64,000 bases of DNA from NCBI GenBank assembly GCA_043739385.1, contig JAYUED010000027.1, positions 1 to 64,000 on the forward strand, given 5' to 3'. The notes beneath the pieces are model-generated. The model ran no database searches, was not told the DNA's origin, and saw nothing but the letters and a program-made list of their open reading frames with translations. Numbering within the stretch: the first letter of the stretch is position 1; each line of letters begins with the position of its first letter. Shown piece by piece: positions 53,447 to 61,777 of the stretch. Source of the stretch: Defluviibacillus sp043739385 (GTDB lineage Bacteria > Pseudomonadota > Gammaproteobacteria > Burkholderiales > Burkholderiaceae_C). Made by a program: the position numbers and the translations under genes.

Positions 53447-53899
53447 ATGACAGAAATCGCCTTTCACTTCAATGTGCCGCAGACGCTCCCCTATGTGTGC
53501 AGACTGCTGCGCAAAGCGGTGAATGCAGGGTCACGTGTGCTCGTCACAGGGCCCCCTGTGTTGCTTGAGACCTTGGATCGCGAGCTATGGACGTTTGCGC
53601 CGCTGGAGTTTGTTGCGCACTGCACTGCCAGCGCACCAGACGGCGTGCTGGCAGCGTCTCCTGTGGTGCTTGCGACTTTGATTGATGCACCCCAGTTGCT
53701 GGATATACATTGCCAAGTGCTGCTGAATTTGGGCGACTCGGTGCCCGAAGGATTCGAGCGCTTTGCCCGACTGATTGAGGTGGTTAGCTATGACGAAGCC
53801 GATATTGTGGCTGCCCGCCAGCGCTGGCGGCACTATACAAAAGCCGGTTTTAGCATGACGCGCCATGACCTTGCCGCCACCACTTCAACCGTTTCATGA
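53447..53899 (+). CDS. holC: DNA polymerase III subunit chi
   Basis: The chi subunit links the clamp loader to single-stranded DNA-binding protein. This 150-residue protein shows the family pattern IAFHFNVP … YVCRLLRKA, SRVLVTG, LDRELWTF and LNLGDSVPEGFERF. It starts seven bases after pepA. The pepA-holC pair is conserved across proteobacteria. Confidence 0.92.
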   Translation: MTEIAFHFNVPQTLPYVCRLLRKAVNAGSRVLVTGPPVLLETLDRELWTFAPLEFVAHCTASAPDGVLAASPVVLATLIDAPQLLDIHCQVLLNLGDSVPEGFERFARLIEVVSYDEADIVAARQRWRHYTKAGFSMTRHDLAATTSTVS

Positions 53900-53964
53900 C
53901 GTAAAAGTGGTATTTCTGTAGCAACACCTTTGCGATTCACCTATAGTTTTTTTCAGGGCACGCT

Positions 53965-54315
53965 ATGCAAACACCACAAACACCGCCTTTCTTTCCCGTC
54001 CGCTTGCAACCCCGGTTTATTCCCACCCTGACCGAGGTGGTGCAGTTGCCTGTCGAATTGTCTGCGCAGCATGCAGCGGCGCCTGTAGGGCCTGCAGAAA
54101 TTGCTGAACCCGATGGTCTGCAAGCACATTTGGTTCAGCGGGTGATGTTGCGTGTTGACGTTTTGTTGTCGCAACGTATGAATGAAGCTGTGGCCGAAGT
54201 GGTGCGTAGCCATTTGCAGCAGATGGCACCGCTGCTGCACCAAGCGATTGAAAGCACTGTTTACGATGCGGTATGTGAGGCAATGGCGCAAGAGTTGACC
54301 TCGCAAACCTGCTGA
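53965..54315 (+). CDS. Hypothetical protein (116 aa)
   Basis: A 116-residue protein with a proline-rich N-terminus (PPFFPVRLQPRFIPTLTEVV) and a C-terminal helical half of about 55 residues with heptad-like hydrophobics (LVQRVMLRVDVLLSQRM … HLQQMAPLLHQAIE). It starts 65 bases after holC, in the same direction. I do not recognise a named family. The shape suggests a small coiled-coil protein. Confidence 0.65.
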   Translation: MQTPQTPPFFPVRLQPRFIPTLTEVVQLPVELSAQHAAAPVGPAEIAEPDGLQAHLVQRVMLRVDVLLSQRMNEAVAEVVRSHLQQMAPLLHQAIESTVYDAVCEAMAQELTSQTC

Positions 54316-54479
54316 TGCAGCACCTATATCTGCGGCACGCACTGAATATTCACTCCGAAGGTGCAACAACTAGCGTGTTCCCTATGGTTCCGGCCCGAAA
54401 ATTGCGATATGTTCGCGGGCGTTGAGTTAAAAAATTGTGTCTCAACCTTTTTAGGTTATCTTATTTCTGGAGTTTTTCT

Positions 54480-55613
54480 ATGCAATTCAAATTGAAACTG
54501 ACGGTTATTTCTGCTTTGGCCGCATTTTCTGGAATGGCTTCTGCCCAAGACGTTCAAATCGTGAAAATTGGTCATGTCGCACCTATGTCTGGTAGCCAGT
54601 CCAGCTACGGTAAAGACAATGAAAACGGCGCACGTATGGCTGTTGAAGACTTAAACACGCAAAACATCATGATCGGCGGCAAGAAGATCAAATTTGAACT
54701 GATGGCTGAAGATGACGCTGCTGACCCAAAACAAGGCACTGCAGCGGCTCAAAAGTTGTGTGATGCCAAGGTAAACGGCGTGGTGGGCCATCTGAATTCA
54801 GGTACGACCATCCCCGCTTCCAAGGTTTACAACGATTGCGGCATTCCTCACATTACTGGTGCGGCAACTAACCCTGATCTGACCAAGCCTGGTTACAAGA
54901 CCACTTACCGCATCATCGCAAACGACAACGCCTTGGGCGCTGGACTGGCGTTTTACGCGGCTGATGCTTTGAAACTCAAGCGTATTGCCATCATTGATGA
55001 CCGTACTGCCTATGGCAAGGGTGTCGCTGAAGTGTTCAAACGTGTCGCTTTGACCAAAGGCATTACGATCGTTGACGAGCAGTTCACCACCGACAAAGCT
55101 ACCGATTTCATGGCAATTTTGACAGCCGTCAAATCCAAGAACCCTGACGCTGTGTTCTTTGGTGGTATGGATCCTCAAGCCGGCCCTATGCTGCGCCAGA
55201 TGGAGCAGTTGGGCATGACCAACGTCAAGTACTTTGGTGGTGACGGCATGTGCACCAACACGGTGATTGATTTGGCTGCGGGTGCTAAAACGTTGGAGAA
55301 CGTGGTCTGCGCTGAAGGCGGCGCATCGCTCGCCAAAATGCCTGGTGGCGAAGCCTGGAAAAAGCGTTACGACGCGAAATACCCTGGTCAGTTCCAGATT
55401 TACAGCCCCTACACCTATGACGCGACGTTCGTGTTGGTTGACGCTATGAAGCGCGCTAACTCCACTGACCCTAAGGTTTACACCCCTGAGTTGATTAAAA
55501 CCAACTACAAAGGCGTGACTACCACTATCTCCTTCGAGCCGAACGGCGAGTTGAAGAATCCGTCGATAACTCTGTCTGTGTACAAGGCAGGCAAGAAAGT
55601 CGCCTTGAACTGA
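54480..55613 (+). CDS. Branched-chain amino acid ABC transporter substrate-binding protein (LivK/LivJ type)
   Basis: This 377-residue periplasmic binding protein has a signal peptide (cleavage in ASA-QD near residue 22) and a type I binding fold: VKIGHVAPMSGSQSSYGKDNENGARMA split over its first strand, GVVGHLNSGTTIPASKVY and YGKGVAEVF. It is typical of leucine/isoleucine/valine or other amino-acid receptors. No liv permease or ATPase genes adjoin it, so it is probably used by a transporter encoded elsewhere. ATG 54480 has TGGAG upstream. A strong terminator follows. Confidence 0.92.
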   Translation: MQFKLKLTVISALAAFSGMASAQDVQIVKIGHVAPMSGSQSSYGKDNENGARMAVEDLNTQNIMIGGKKIKFELMAEDDAADPKQGTAAAQKLCDAKVNGVVGHLNSGTTIPASKVYNDCGIPHITGAATNPDLTKPGYKTTYRIIANDNALGAGLAFYAADALKLKRIAIIDDRTAYGKGVAEVFKRVALTKGITIVDEQFTTDKATDFMAILTAVKSKNPDAVFFGGMDPQAGPMLRQMEQLGMTNVKYFGGDGMCTNTVIDLAAGAKTLENVVCAEGGASLAKMPGGEAWKKRYDAKYPGQFQIYSPYTYDATFVLVDAMKRANSTDPKVYTPELIKTNYKGVTTTISFEPNGELKNPSITLSVYKAGKKVALN

Positions 55614-55634
55614 TCGTTCTTTGCGCTGATCTTC

Positions 55635-55660
55635 AAAAGGCCGCCTTCGGGTGGCCTTTT
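55635..55660 (+). terminator. Rho-independent terminator after the LivK-type gene
   Basis: AAAAGGCCGCC and GGTGGCCTTTT form an 11-bp stem with one G·T pair and a TTCG tetraloop, followed by T. It starts 22 bases after the stop codon. Confidence 0.92.
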
Positions 55661-55717
55661 TCATGGCTGTAGGTAGACCGCAAAGGATGGGTCACAGGAC
55701 TGGTCAATACCAAGAAA

Positions 55718-55751
55718 AAAGCCTCAAACCCTTGTAAGGGTTTGAGGCTTT
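55718..55751 (-). terminator. Terminator of tRNA-Ser
   Basis: A perfect 16-bp inverted repeat (AAAGCCTCAAACCCTT and its complement) with a two-base centre lies 10 bases beyond the tRNA 3' end. On the minus strand a T-run follows. Confidence 0.85.
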
Positions 55752-55761
55752 AACTTTTCTT

Positions 55762-55851
55762 TGGCGGAACAGGCGGGATTCGAACCCGCGGAGGGTATAA
55801 CCCCTCGCACGCTTTCCAGGCGTGTGACTTAAACCGCTCATCCACCGTTCC
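55762..55851 (-). tRNA. tRNA-Ser(GGA)
   Basis: The minus strand folds as a class II tRNA. The acceptor stem is GGAACGG pairing with CTGTTCC plus discriminator G and an encoded CCA. The anticodon stem CACGC/GCGTG encloses loop CTGGAAA, giving anticodon GGA. A long variable arm (CGAGGGGTTATACCCTCCG) and T-loop GTTCGAATC follow. It reads UCC/UCU serine codons. Confidence 0.96.
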
Positions 55852-55916
55852 GTCAGCCCTCTATTCTAGCAGCAGACAATAGGTGGGTATTCTTTCTGTT
55901 GCCTTTTTCGGCAGTG

Positions 55917-56831
55917 TTAATTCGCTTTGGACGCTTGAGTCAGTTTCATGGCTGAGCCAATCAAACTGGCGATCTGGCTCATGTCGCTGGGCACGATCAG
56001 CGTTGTGGTTGCGTCGCTGGCGACGCGGCTGTAGGCATCTACGGCTCTTTCCGCTACCTTCAGTTGCACTGCCTCCGCGCCGCCAGGCTGACGAATCGCG
56101 CTGGCGATGCGCTCAATGGCACTGGCTGTGGCGGCGGCTACAGCAGTGATGGACGCCGCCTCGCCCTGTGCTTTATTGATTACGGCCTGTTTTTCACCCT
56201 CAGAGCGGGCAATTGAGGCTTCGCGCTCACCTGTTGCAATGTTGATTTGCTCTTGGCGGCGGCCTTCTGACGCTGCAATCAGCGCCCGCTTTTCGCGCTC
56301 AGCGGTGATTTGTTGTTGCATCGCGTGCAAAATTTCTTTCGGTGGCGTCAGGTCTTTGATCTCGTAGCGCAGTACTTTCACGCCCCAGTTCAGCGCCGCC
56401 TCGTCAATAGCGGTGACTACAGAGTGGTTGATGGTGGCGCGTTCTTCGAAAGTCTTGTCCAACTCTAGCTTACCAATCACCGAACGCAGCGTGGTTTGCG
56501 CGAGTTGAGTGATAGCCATGATGTAGTTGGACGAGCCGTAGCTGGCACGCATCGGGTCAGTGACTTGGAAATACAAAATCCCATCTACCTGCAATTGCGT
56601 GTTGTCACGGGTGATACAGACTTGGCTCGGCACGTCCAACGCGATTTCTTTCAGTGAATGCTTGTACGCTACGTTGTCTACAAATGGCACTAGCAGATTT
56701 AAACCAGGCGTCAATGTGCTGTGGTACTTGCCTAGCCGCTCGACGACCCAGGCGTTTTGCTGCGGTACAACTTTGAGCGAGCGGACGATGAAAATAACGG
56801 CAACAACCAACAGGATAAGTGCAAATTCCAT
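55917..56831 (-). CDS. qmcA: SPFH-domain stomatin-like membrane protein QmcA
   Basis: This 304-residue protein has one N-terminal membrane helix (1-18), an SPFH/band-7 domain (VPQQNAWVVERLGKYH, GLNLLVPFVDNVAY) and an Ala/Glu-rich coiled coil (about 180-250). Stomatin-like proteins form large membrane oligomers and are thought to organise membrane microdomains or control proteases. The NfeD-family gene lies 66 bases upstream, the usual functional partner. Confidence 0.93.
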   Translation of the reverse strand: MEFALILLVVAVIFIVRSLKVVPQQNAWVVERLGKYHSTLTPGLNLLVPFVDNVAYKHSLKEIALDVPSQVCITRDNTQLQVDGILYFQVTDPMRASYGSSNYIMAITQLAQTTLRSVIGKLELDKTFEERATINHSVVTAIDEAALNWGVKVLRYEIKDLTPPKEILHAMQQQITAEREKRALIAASEGRRQEQINIATGEREASIARSEGEKQAVINKAQGEAASITAVAAATASAIERIASAIRQPGGAEAVQLKVAERAVDAYSRVASDATTTLIVPSDMSQIASLIGSAMKLTQASKAN

Positions 56832-56897
56832 AGCAAACTTTCTATAAAAAAACTGGGTAAGAAGGTTAAGGTATCGAAATTATCGAAAATGTAAAAA

Positions 56898-57341
56898 TCA
56901 AATCGTTTCAGCGGTACCCACCGGCTTAACGATCAAACGGCTGCCCAGCACTTCCACGATGCGGTGAGCACCAAGGCTGACCGTCGCGCCTGACGACAAG
57001 CTGGCTTCCCAATCGGCCCCCCGGTAGCGCACAGTGGTGTGCTGCTCGGCGTCCCAGCGGTCAACGTGAACGGTGCCACCAATGTCCAGGTTTACATCTT
57101 TGTTGGCGGTCGCGCGAACTGCTGCGGGGCTGCGCTCACGCTTCCAATGCCATAAGGCCACAGCACCCCCACCCACCAAAGCTGCAGCGATGGTTTGTCC
57201 GATCATTCCGATCCCCGCATGGGCTGCCAGCGCTGCGGCTACCGCGCCCATGGCGACCATCAGCAAATAGAAGGTACCGGTCAGCAGTTCTATGCCGACC
57301 AAGCCTCCCGCGAGCACCCACCATACTGTTGATTCGCTCAT
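56898..57341 (-). CDS. NfeD-family membrane protein
   Basis: This 147-residue short NfeD protein has two or three N-terminal membrane helices (about 5-70) followed by a C-terminal OB-fold domain (GGTVHVDRWDAEQHTTVRYRGADWEASL). It acts with the SPFH protein encoded downstream. The exact biochemical role is not settled for the family. Confidence 0.9.
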   Translation of the reverse strand: MSESTVWWVLAGGLVGIELLTGTFYLLMVAMGAVAAALAAHAGIGMIGQTIAAALVGGGAVALWHWKRERSPAAVRATANKDVNLDIGGTVHVDRWDAEQHTTVRYRGADWEASLSSGATVSLGAHRIVEVLGSRLIVKPVGTAETI

Positions 57342-57360
57342 TGTCTTGCCCCTTCCATTG

Positions 57361-57375
57361 CACTAATTGTTAGTG
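57361..57375. other. Inverted repeat CACTAA-TTG-TTAGTG
   Basis: A perfect 6-bp inverted repeat with a 3-base centre lies between the divergent nfeD and decarboxylase genes, 19 bases from the nfeD start. It may be an operator. No regulator can be named. Confidence 0.35.
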
Positions 57376-57490
57376 CTGAACTACATTTTGGGTCAAAACT
57401 ATAGGTGCGCAAGGTGCATTGACTTATTAATTCCTTACACTTCGCCCCTCATTCCTTAATTTGGCTTAAGCCTAGCCCCCGGAGCGCCGC

Positions 57491-59818
57491 ATGAAATTTC
57501 GCTTTCCTATCGTCATCATCGACGAAGACTTCCGCTCTGAGAACACCTCGGGTCTTGGTATACGTGCGCTGGCCGATGCGATTGGTAGTGAAGGTTTTGA
57601 GGTGTTGGGCGTCACCAGCTATGGGGACTTGAGCCAGTTCGCGCAGCAGCAATCGCGTGCCAGTGCTTTTATTCTGTCGATTGACGACGATGAATTCACC
57701 CCTGGCCCTGACTTAGACCCTGCGGTGCTGAATTTACGCAATTTTGTGGACGAAGTGCGTCGCAAAAATCTGGACGTACCTATCTACGTTTATGGCGAAA
57801 CTAAGACCTCGCGCCACATCCCCAACGACATCTTGCGTGAGTTGCATGGCTTCATCCATATGTTTGAGGACACGCCCGAGTTTGTGGCACGTCACATCAT
57901 TCGCGAGGCTAAAAGTTACCTGGAGAGTGTGCAGCCGCCATTCTTTAAAGCCCTGCTGGACTATGCTGAAGACGGCTCCTATTCCTGGCACTGCCCTGGA
58001 CATTCCGGTGGCGTCGCGTTTCTTAAAAGCCCTGTCGGCCAGATGTTTCACCAGTTTTTTGGCGAAAACATGCTGCGCGCTGACGTGTGCAATGCTGTGG
58101 AAGAGTTGGGTCAACTGCTTGACCACACTGGCCCTATCGCCGCTAGCGAACGCAATGCTGCGCGGATCTTCAATGCCGACCACTGCTTCTTCGTGACCAA
58201 CGGCACGAGCACCAGCAACAAAATGGTGTGGCATCACACCGTAGCGCCTGGCGACGTGGTGGTGGTAGACCGTAATTGCCACAAATCGAACCTACACGCC
58301 ATCATCATGACCGGGGCCATTCCGGTGTTCATGAAGCCCACGCGCAACCATTTCGGCATCATTGGCCCTATCCCCAAAAGCGAGTTCGAACCCGAAGCTA
58401 TCAAGGCAAAGATCCGTGCTAATCCGCTACTCAAAGGTGTGGACGCTGATACCGTCAAGCCGCGCATCATGACGCTGACACAAAGCACCTACGACGGTGT
58501 GATCTACAACACCGAAACCATCAAAAACATGCTTGATGGCTACGTGGATACGCTTCACTTTGACGAAGCTTGGCTGCCCCATGCGGCCTTTCACCCCTTC
58601 TATGGCCCATACCACGCGATGGGCAAGAAGCGCGCACGGCCTAAAGAGGCACTGGTGTTTTCCACTCAATCCACGCACAAACTGCTTGCTGGCATCAGCC
58701 AGGCCAGCCATGTGCTGGTGCAGGATTCACAAAACCGCAAACTTGACCGCCACCTGTTCAATGAAGCATACCTGATGCACACCAGCACCAGCCCGCAGTA
58801 CGCCATCATCGCCAGCTGCGACGTAGCCGCTGCCATGATGGAGCCACCCGGTGGCACCGCACTGGTTGAAGAAAGCATCATGGAAGCGCTGGATTTCCGA
58901 CGCGCGATGCGCAAGGTGGATGAGGAATACGGCAAAGACTGGTGGTTCAAGGTCTGGGGACCAGACAAGCTCGTGGATGAGGGCATTGGACGCGCTGATG
59001 ACTGGATCATCAAAGGCGAGAAGACCGGTAAGCGCAATGCTAAACATGCCGCCTCAAATTGGCACGGCTTTGGGGACCTGGCCGATGGCTTCAACATGCT
59101 GGACCCGATTAAATCTACCATCGTGACCCCCGGCTTAGACTTGAACGGCAAGTTTGCCAAAACCGGTATCCCCGCCAGCATCGTGACAAAGTTCTTGGCC
59201 GAGCACGGTGTGATTGTGGAGAAGACGGGGCTCTACAGTTTCTTCATCATGTTCACTATCGGCATTACCAAGGGTCGTTGGAATTCATTGTTGACCGCTT
59301 TGCAGCAGTTCAAGGACGATTACGACAAAAACCAGCCCATGTGGCGCATCCTGCCCGAGTTCTGCCAAGCCCATAAACGTTACGAACGTATGGGTTTGAA
59401 AGACCTGTCACAGCATGTCCATGAGGTCTACGCCAAGTACGATATTGCCCGTTTGACAACCGAGATGTACTTGGGCGATTTGGTGCCTGCGATGAAGCCC
59501 AGCGACGCCTACGCCTACATCGCCCACCGCAAAACCGAGCGCGTCCCTATTGACCAGCTGGAAGGCCGCATTGCCACCAGCATGATTACGCCGTACCCAC
59601 CTGGTATCCCGTTGCTCATTCCCGGGGAAGTGTTCAATAAAAAGATCGTGGACTATTTGAAGTTCGCCCGTGCTTTCAATGCCGAATGCCCAGGGTTTGA
59701 AACCGATGTGCATGGATTGGTGGAGGAGGAGGGCGCAGACGGCAAGCCGCATTACTTTGCGGATTGCGTAGGTGTGGAACTTTCAAAGACTACAGGCAAG
59801 GCCAAGATCAAGGTGTAA
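57491..59818 (+). CDS. Orn/Lys/Arg decarboxylase, AdiA-like
   Basis: This 775-residue fold-type I PLP decarboxylase has an N-terminal receiver-like wing domain (1-140), a PLP domain with the Schiff-base lysine K397 in STQSTHKLLAG and HFDEAW with D358, and a C-terminal domain. Large stretches (VVVDRNCHKS, IPVFMKPTRNHFGIIGPI, MLDPIK, IPYPPGIPLL) resemble biodegradative arginine decarboxylase AdiA more than the lysine enzyme as I remember them. Arginine to agmatine is therefore the best guess, with lysine or ornithine possible. No antiporter gene such as adiC is adjacent. GGAG precedes the ATG. Confidence 0.88.
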   Translation: MKFRFPIVIIDEDFRSENTSGLGIRALADAIGSEGFEVLGVTSYGDLSQFAQQQSRASAFILSIDDDEFTPGPDLDPAVLNLRNFVDEVRRKNLDVPIYVYGETKTSRHIPNDILRELHGFIHMFEDTPEFVARHIIREAKSYLESVQPPFFKALLDYAEDGSYSWHCPGHSGGVAFLKSPVGQMFHQFFGENMLRADVCNAVEELGQLLDHTGPIAASERNAARIFNADHCFFVTNGTSTSNKMVWHHTVAPGDVVVVDRNCHKSNLHAIIMTGAIPVFMKPTRNHFGIIGPIPKSEFEPEAIKAKIRANPLLKGVDADTVKPRIMTLTQSTYDGVIYNTETIKNMLDGYVDTLHFDEAWLPHAAFHPFYGPYHAMGKKRARPKEALVFSTQSTHKLLAGISQASHVLVQDSQNRKLDRHLFNEAYLMHTSTSPQYAIIASCDVAAAMMEPPGGTALVEESIMEALDFRRAMRKVDEEYGKDWWFKVWGPDKLVDEGIGRADDWIIKGEKTGKRNAKHAASNWHGFGDLADGFNMLDPIKSTIVTPGLDLNGKFAKTGIPASIVTKFLAEHGVIVEKTGLYSFFIMFTIGITKGRWNSLLTALQQFKDDYDKNQPMWRILPEFCQAHKRYERMGLKDLSQHVHEVYAKYDIARLTTEMYLGDLVPAMKPSDAYAYIAHRKTERVPIDQLEGRIATSMITPYPPGIPLLIPGEVFNKKIVDYLKFARAFNAECPGFETDVHGLVEEEGADGKPHYFADCVGVELSKTTGKAKIKV

Positions 59819-59864
59819 GGCCGGCCTAAAAACCTACTGGCCTGAGCCTCGACGCTTCAAGATC

Positions 59865-60761
59865 TCAATAATCCGGGTCTGGTGCTACGCGCAGAAAGCT
59901 TGCAAAGCGCGGAACGCCACTCGGGTTCATGTCGCGAAAGCGGTAGGTGACCCACGCGCCTACCTCCGGCGGGTGCTGGCGTTCACTGTCTGTGAACCCG
60001 GTGCCGAGTTTGAAGCGCTGTCCGTTGGCCATTTCGACTTGCAATGCACCCATCATGCCTTCGTACTTGCCCCGCCCAGGCACTAGGGCTACCACGCGAG
60101 CTTCGGCATCGTCGTAGGGTTTGAGCTTCAGTAAATCGTCACTGCGCTGGCCTCGGTAGAGCGCAGCTTGGCGGTGCAGCATCAAGCCCTCGCCGCCTGA
60201 TTGAACCGTAGCTTTCAGCAAGGCCTGTAATTCCCGGTCGTCCGCTACCGTGGTTTGCGCGACGGGCTTGACCCATGTGATGGCGTGCGCGCTCAGGCGA
60301 TCCACCAATTGCTGAAGTGCAATTAAGCGCTCTGCAAACGGGCCGGGGTGAGCGGGCAAATCAAACACCATGAACGACAGCTGCTTCCACGCGGCGTCAT
60401 CAGGAGTTTGCTGGCGTACGGTGGAGACTGCTCGCGCAAAAGCGCCATGCCCGGCCCAAAGTTCACCATCCATGGGCTCGGTTGGCCAGTCCGCTGTGAA
60501 GCTCCGCGGTGCATTGATCCGTTGGCCTCCGCGTGTCCACAGCTGCTGGCCATCCCAGTAACCGCGCACGCCATCGTATTTTTCACTCACCCCGTAATCG
60601 GCCAGTGCCAGTGCAATGCCCGCACGGTAGACCTTGGGTAGCATTAACGCAGGCCGGGTGGCGGCATGGACGGCCTTGGGGGTGAGTAGTACAGGTAGAG
60701 TTGAACTTATTGCCATCAGCAGCAAATGCTGTACCCATCTGCGACGCGGCATGGTGTTCAT
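59865..60761 (-). CDS. Exported ATP-dependent DNA ligase (LigE type)
   Basis: This 298-residue minimal ATP-dependent ligase has an N-terminal export signal (MPRRR, hydrophobic segment 11-24, cleavage near AVHA). The nucleotidyltransferase domain has motif I SEKYDGVRGYW with adenylated lysine K61 plus D63, G64 and R66, motif III FMVFDL, motif IV GGEGLML and motif V LLKLKP. A short OB domain follows (VALVPGRGKYEGMMGAL). Periplasmic ligases of this type (Lig E) are known in Neisseria, Haemophilus and other proteobacteria and are suspected to act on extracellular or imported DNA. No competence gene lies nearby. Confidence 0.9.
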   Translation of the reverse strand: MNTMPRRRWVQHLLLMAISSTLPVLLTPKAVHAATRPALMLPKVYRAGIALALADYGVSEKYDGVRGYWDGQQLWTRGGQRINAPRSFTADWPTEPMDGELWAGHGAFARAVSTVRQQTPDDAAWKQLSFMVFDLPAHPGPFAERLIALQQLVDRLSAHAITWVKPVAQTTVADDRELQALLKATVQSGGEGLMLHRQAALYRGQRSDDLLKLKPYDDAEARVVALVPGRGKYEGMMGALQVEMANGQRFKLGTGFTDSERQHPPEVGAWVTYRFRDMNPSGVPRFASFLRVAPDPDY

Positions 60762-60790
60762 GGAGAAGTGTTCAATTTTGTCGCGTAAGT

Positions 60791-60830
60791 TAGTTTGCTA
60801 TTAATTTGCTATGAAATTAATGGCAAACTA
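60791..60830. other. 17-bp inverted repeat between fabI and the ligase gene
   Basis: TAGTTTGCTATTAATTT (60791-60807) pairs with AAATTAATGGCAAACTA (60814-60830) with one G·T pair and a 6-base loop. It lies 41 bases after fabI and 30 before the ligase start, both on the minus strand. There is no T-run, so it could be a repeat element, RNA stem or operator. Confidence 0.75.
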
Positions 60831-60870
60831 TGCATGATTTAAAAGGAGGTACGGGCAGTTTTACTAAAAA

Positions 60871-61662
60871 TTACGCATCCACCGGATCGCCAATGCCTGC
60901 CACGACATTGCTGAAACCGCCGTCCACATAGATAATCTCGGCGCTGACGCCGGCTGCCAAATCGCTCAGCAAAAATGCCGCTACATTACCCACGTCGTCA
61001 ATTGTTACGTTGCGGCGAATCGGGGCGGCGGCGCTGGCTTTAAGCATCTTGCCGAAGTCCTTGATACCGCTGGCAGCCAGGGTTTTGATGGGGCCAGCGC
61101 TGATGCCGTTGACGCGTACGCCCTGAGGGCCGAGGGATTCGGCCAGGTAACGCACGCTGGCTTCCAGCGAGGCTTTGGCCAAGCCCATGGTGTTGTAGTT
61201 GGGCAAGACGCGCAGTGCGCCGAGGTAGGTCAGTGTCAGTAAAGCGGCTTTTTCGCTCAAATAGGGGCGAGCGGCTTTGGCCATGGCAGGGAAGCTGTAG
61301 GCGCTGATGTCATGGGCGATTTTGAAGCCTTCACGGGTCAGACCTTCAAGAAAATCGCCGGTTATGGCTTCGCGTGGGGCAAAGCCGATACTGTGGACGA
61401 AGCCATCAAACTTGGGCCAAGTTGCGGATAAATCGGTAAACAGCTGATCGATTTGCTCGTCGCTACCTACATCGCAGTCAAAAATAAGTTTGGAATTGAA
61501 GTCCGCTGCAAATTCGGTGATACGGCCTTTGAAGCGCTCGCCTACGTAGCTGAAGGCCAGCTCAGCGCCTTCGCGGTGGCAAGCTTTGGCGATGCCATAG
61601 GCAATGGAGCGGTTGCTGAGTACGCCTGTGATAAGCAGTTTTTTACCATTTAGAAAACCCAA
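60871..61662 (-). CDS. fabI: Enoyl-[acyl-carrier-protein] reductase (NADH) FabI
   Basis: FabI performs the last reduction in each fatty-acid elongation cycle and is the triclosan target. The 263-residue protein has GVLSNRSIAYGIAKA near the cofactor site and catalytic Y146, Y156 and K163 (TYLGALRVLPNYNTMGLAK), the same numbering as E. coli. The start is set at TTG 61662 because AGGAGA lies directly upstream and the product then begins (M)GFLNGKKLLITG, as in homologues. A longer upstream frame would add a non-conserved leader. Confidence 0.95.
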   Translation of the reverse strand: MGFLNGKKLLITGVLSNRSIAYGIAKACHREGAELAFSYVGERFKGRITEFAADFNSKLIFDCDVGSDEQIDQLFTDLSATWPKFDGFVHSIGFAPREAITGDFLEGLTREGFKIAHDISAYSFPAMAKAARPYLSEKAALLTLTYLGALRVLPNYNTMGLAKASLEASVRYLAESLGPQGVRVNGISAGPIKTLAASGIKDFGKMLKASAAAPIRRNVTIDDVGNVAAFLLSDLAAGVSAEIIYVDGGFSNVVAGIGDPVDA

Positions 61663-61777
61663 TTTTGCTCTCCTGATCGATGCGAAAAAGTAGCCATCAC
61701 TTCCTTGCGCTTGCGCATCCACAGCATTTAAGTCAAGCCCTGTTCGGGGTGTGATGGGAGTAAGGCAGAATTGTCGC

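Noticed and set aside
54421..54450. GTTGAG…CTCAAC with following T-run as a terminator before the LivK-type gene
   Set aside because: The stem is only 6 bp with a 14-base loop, too weak to call.
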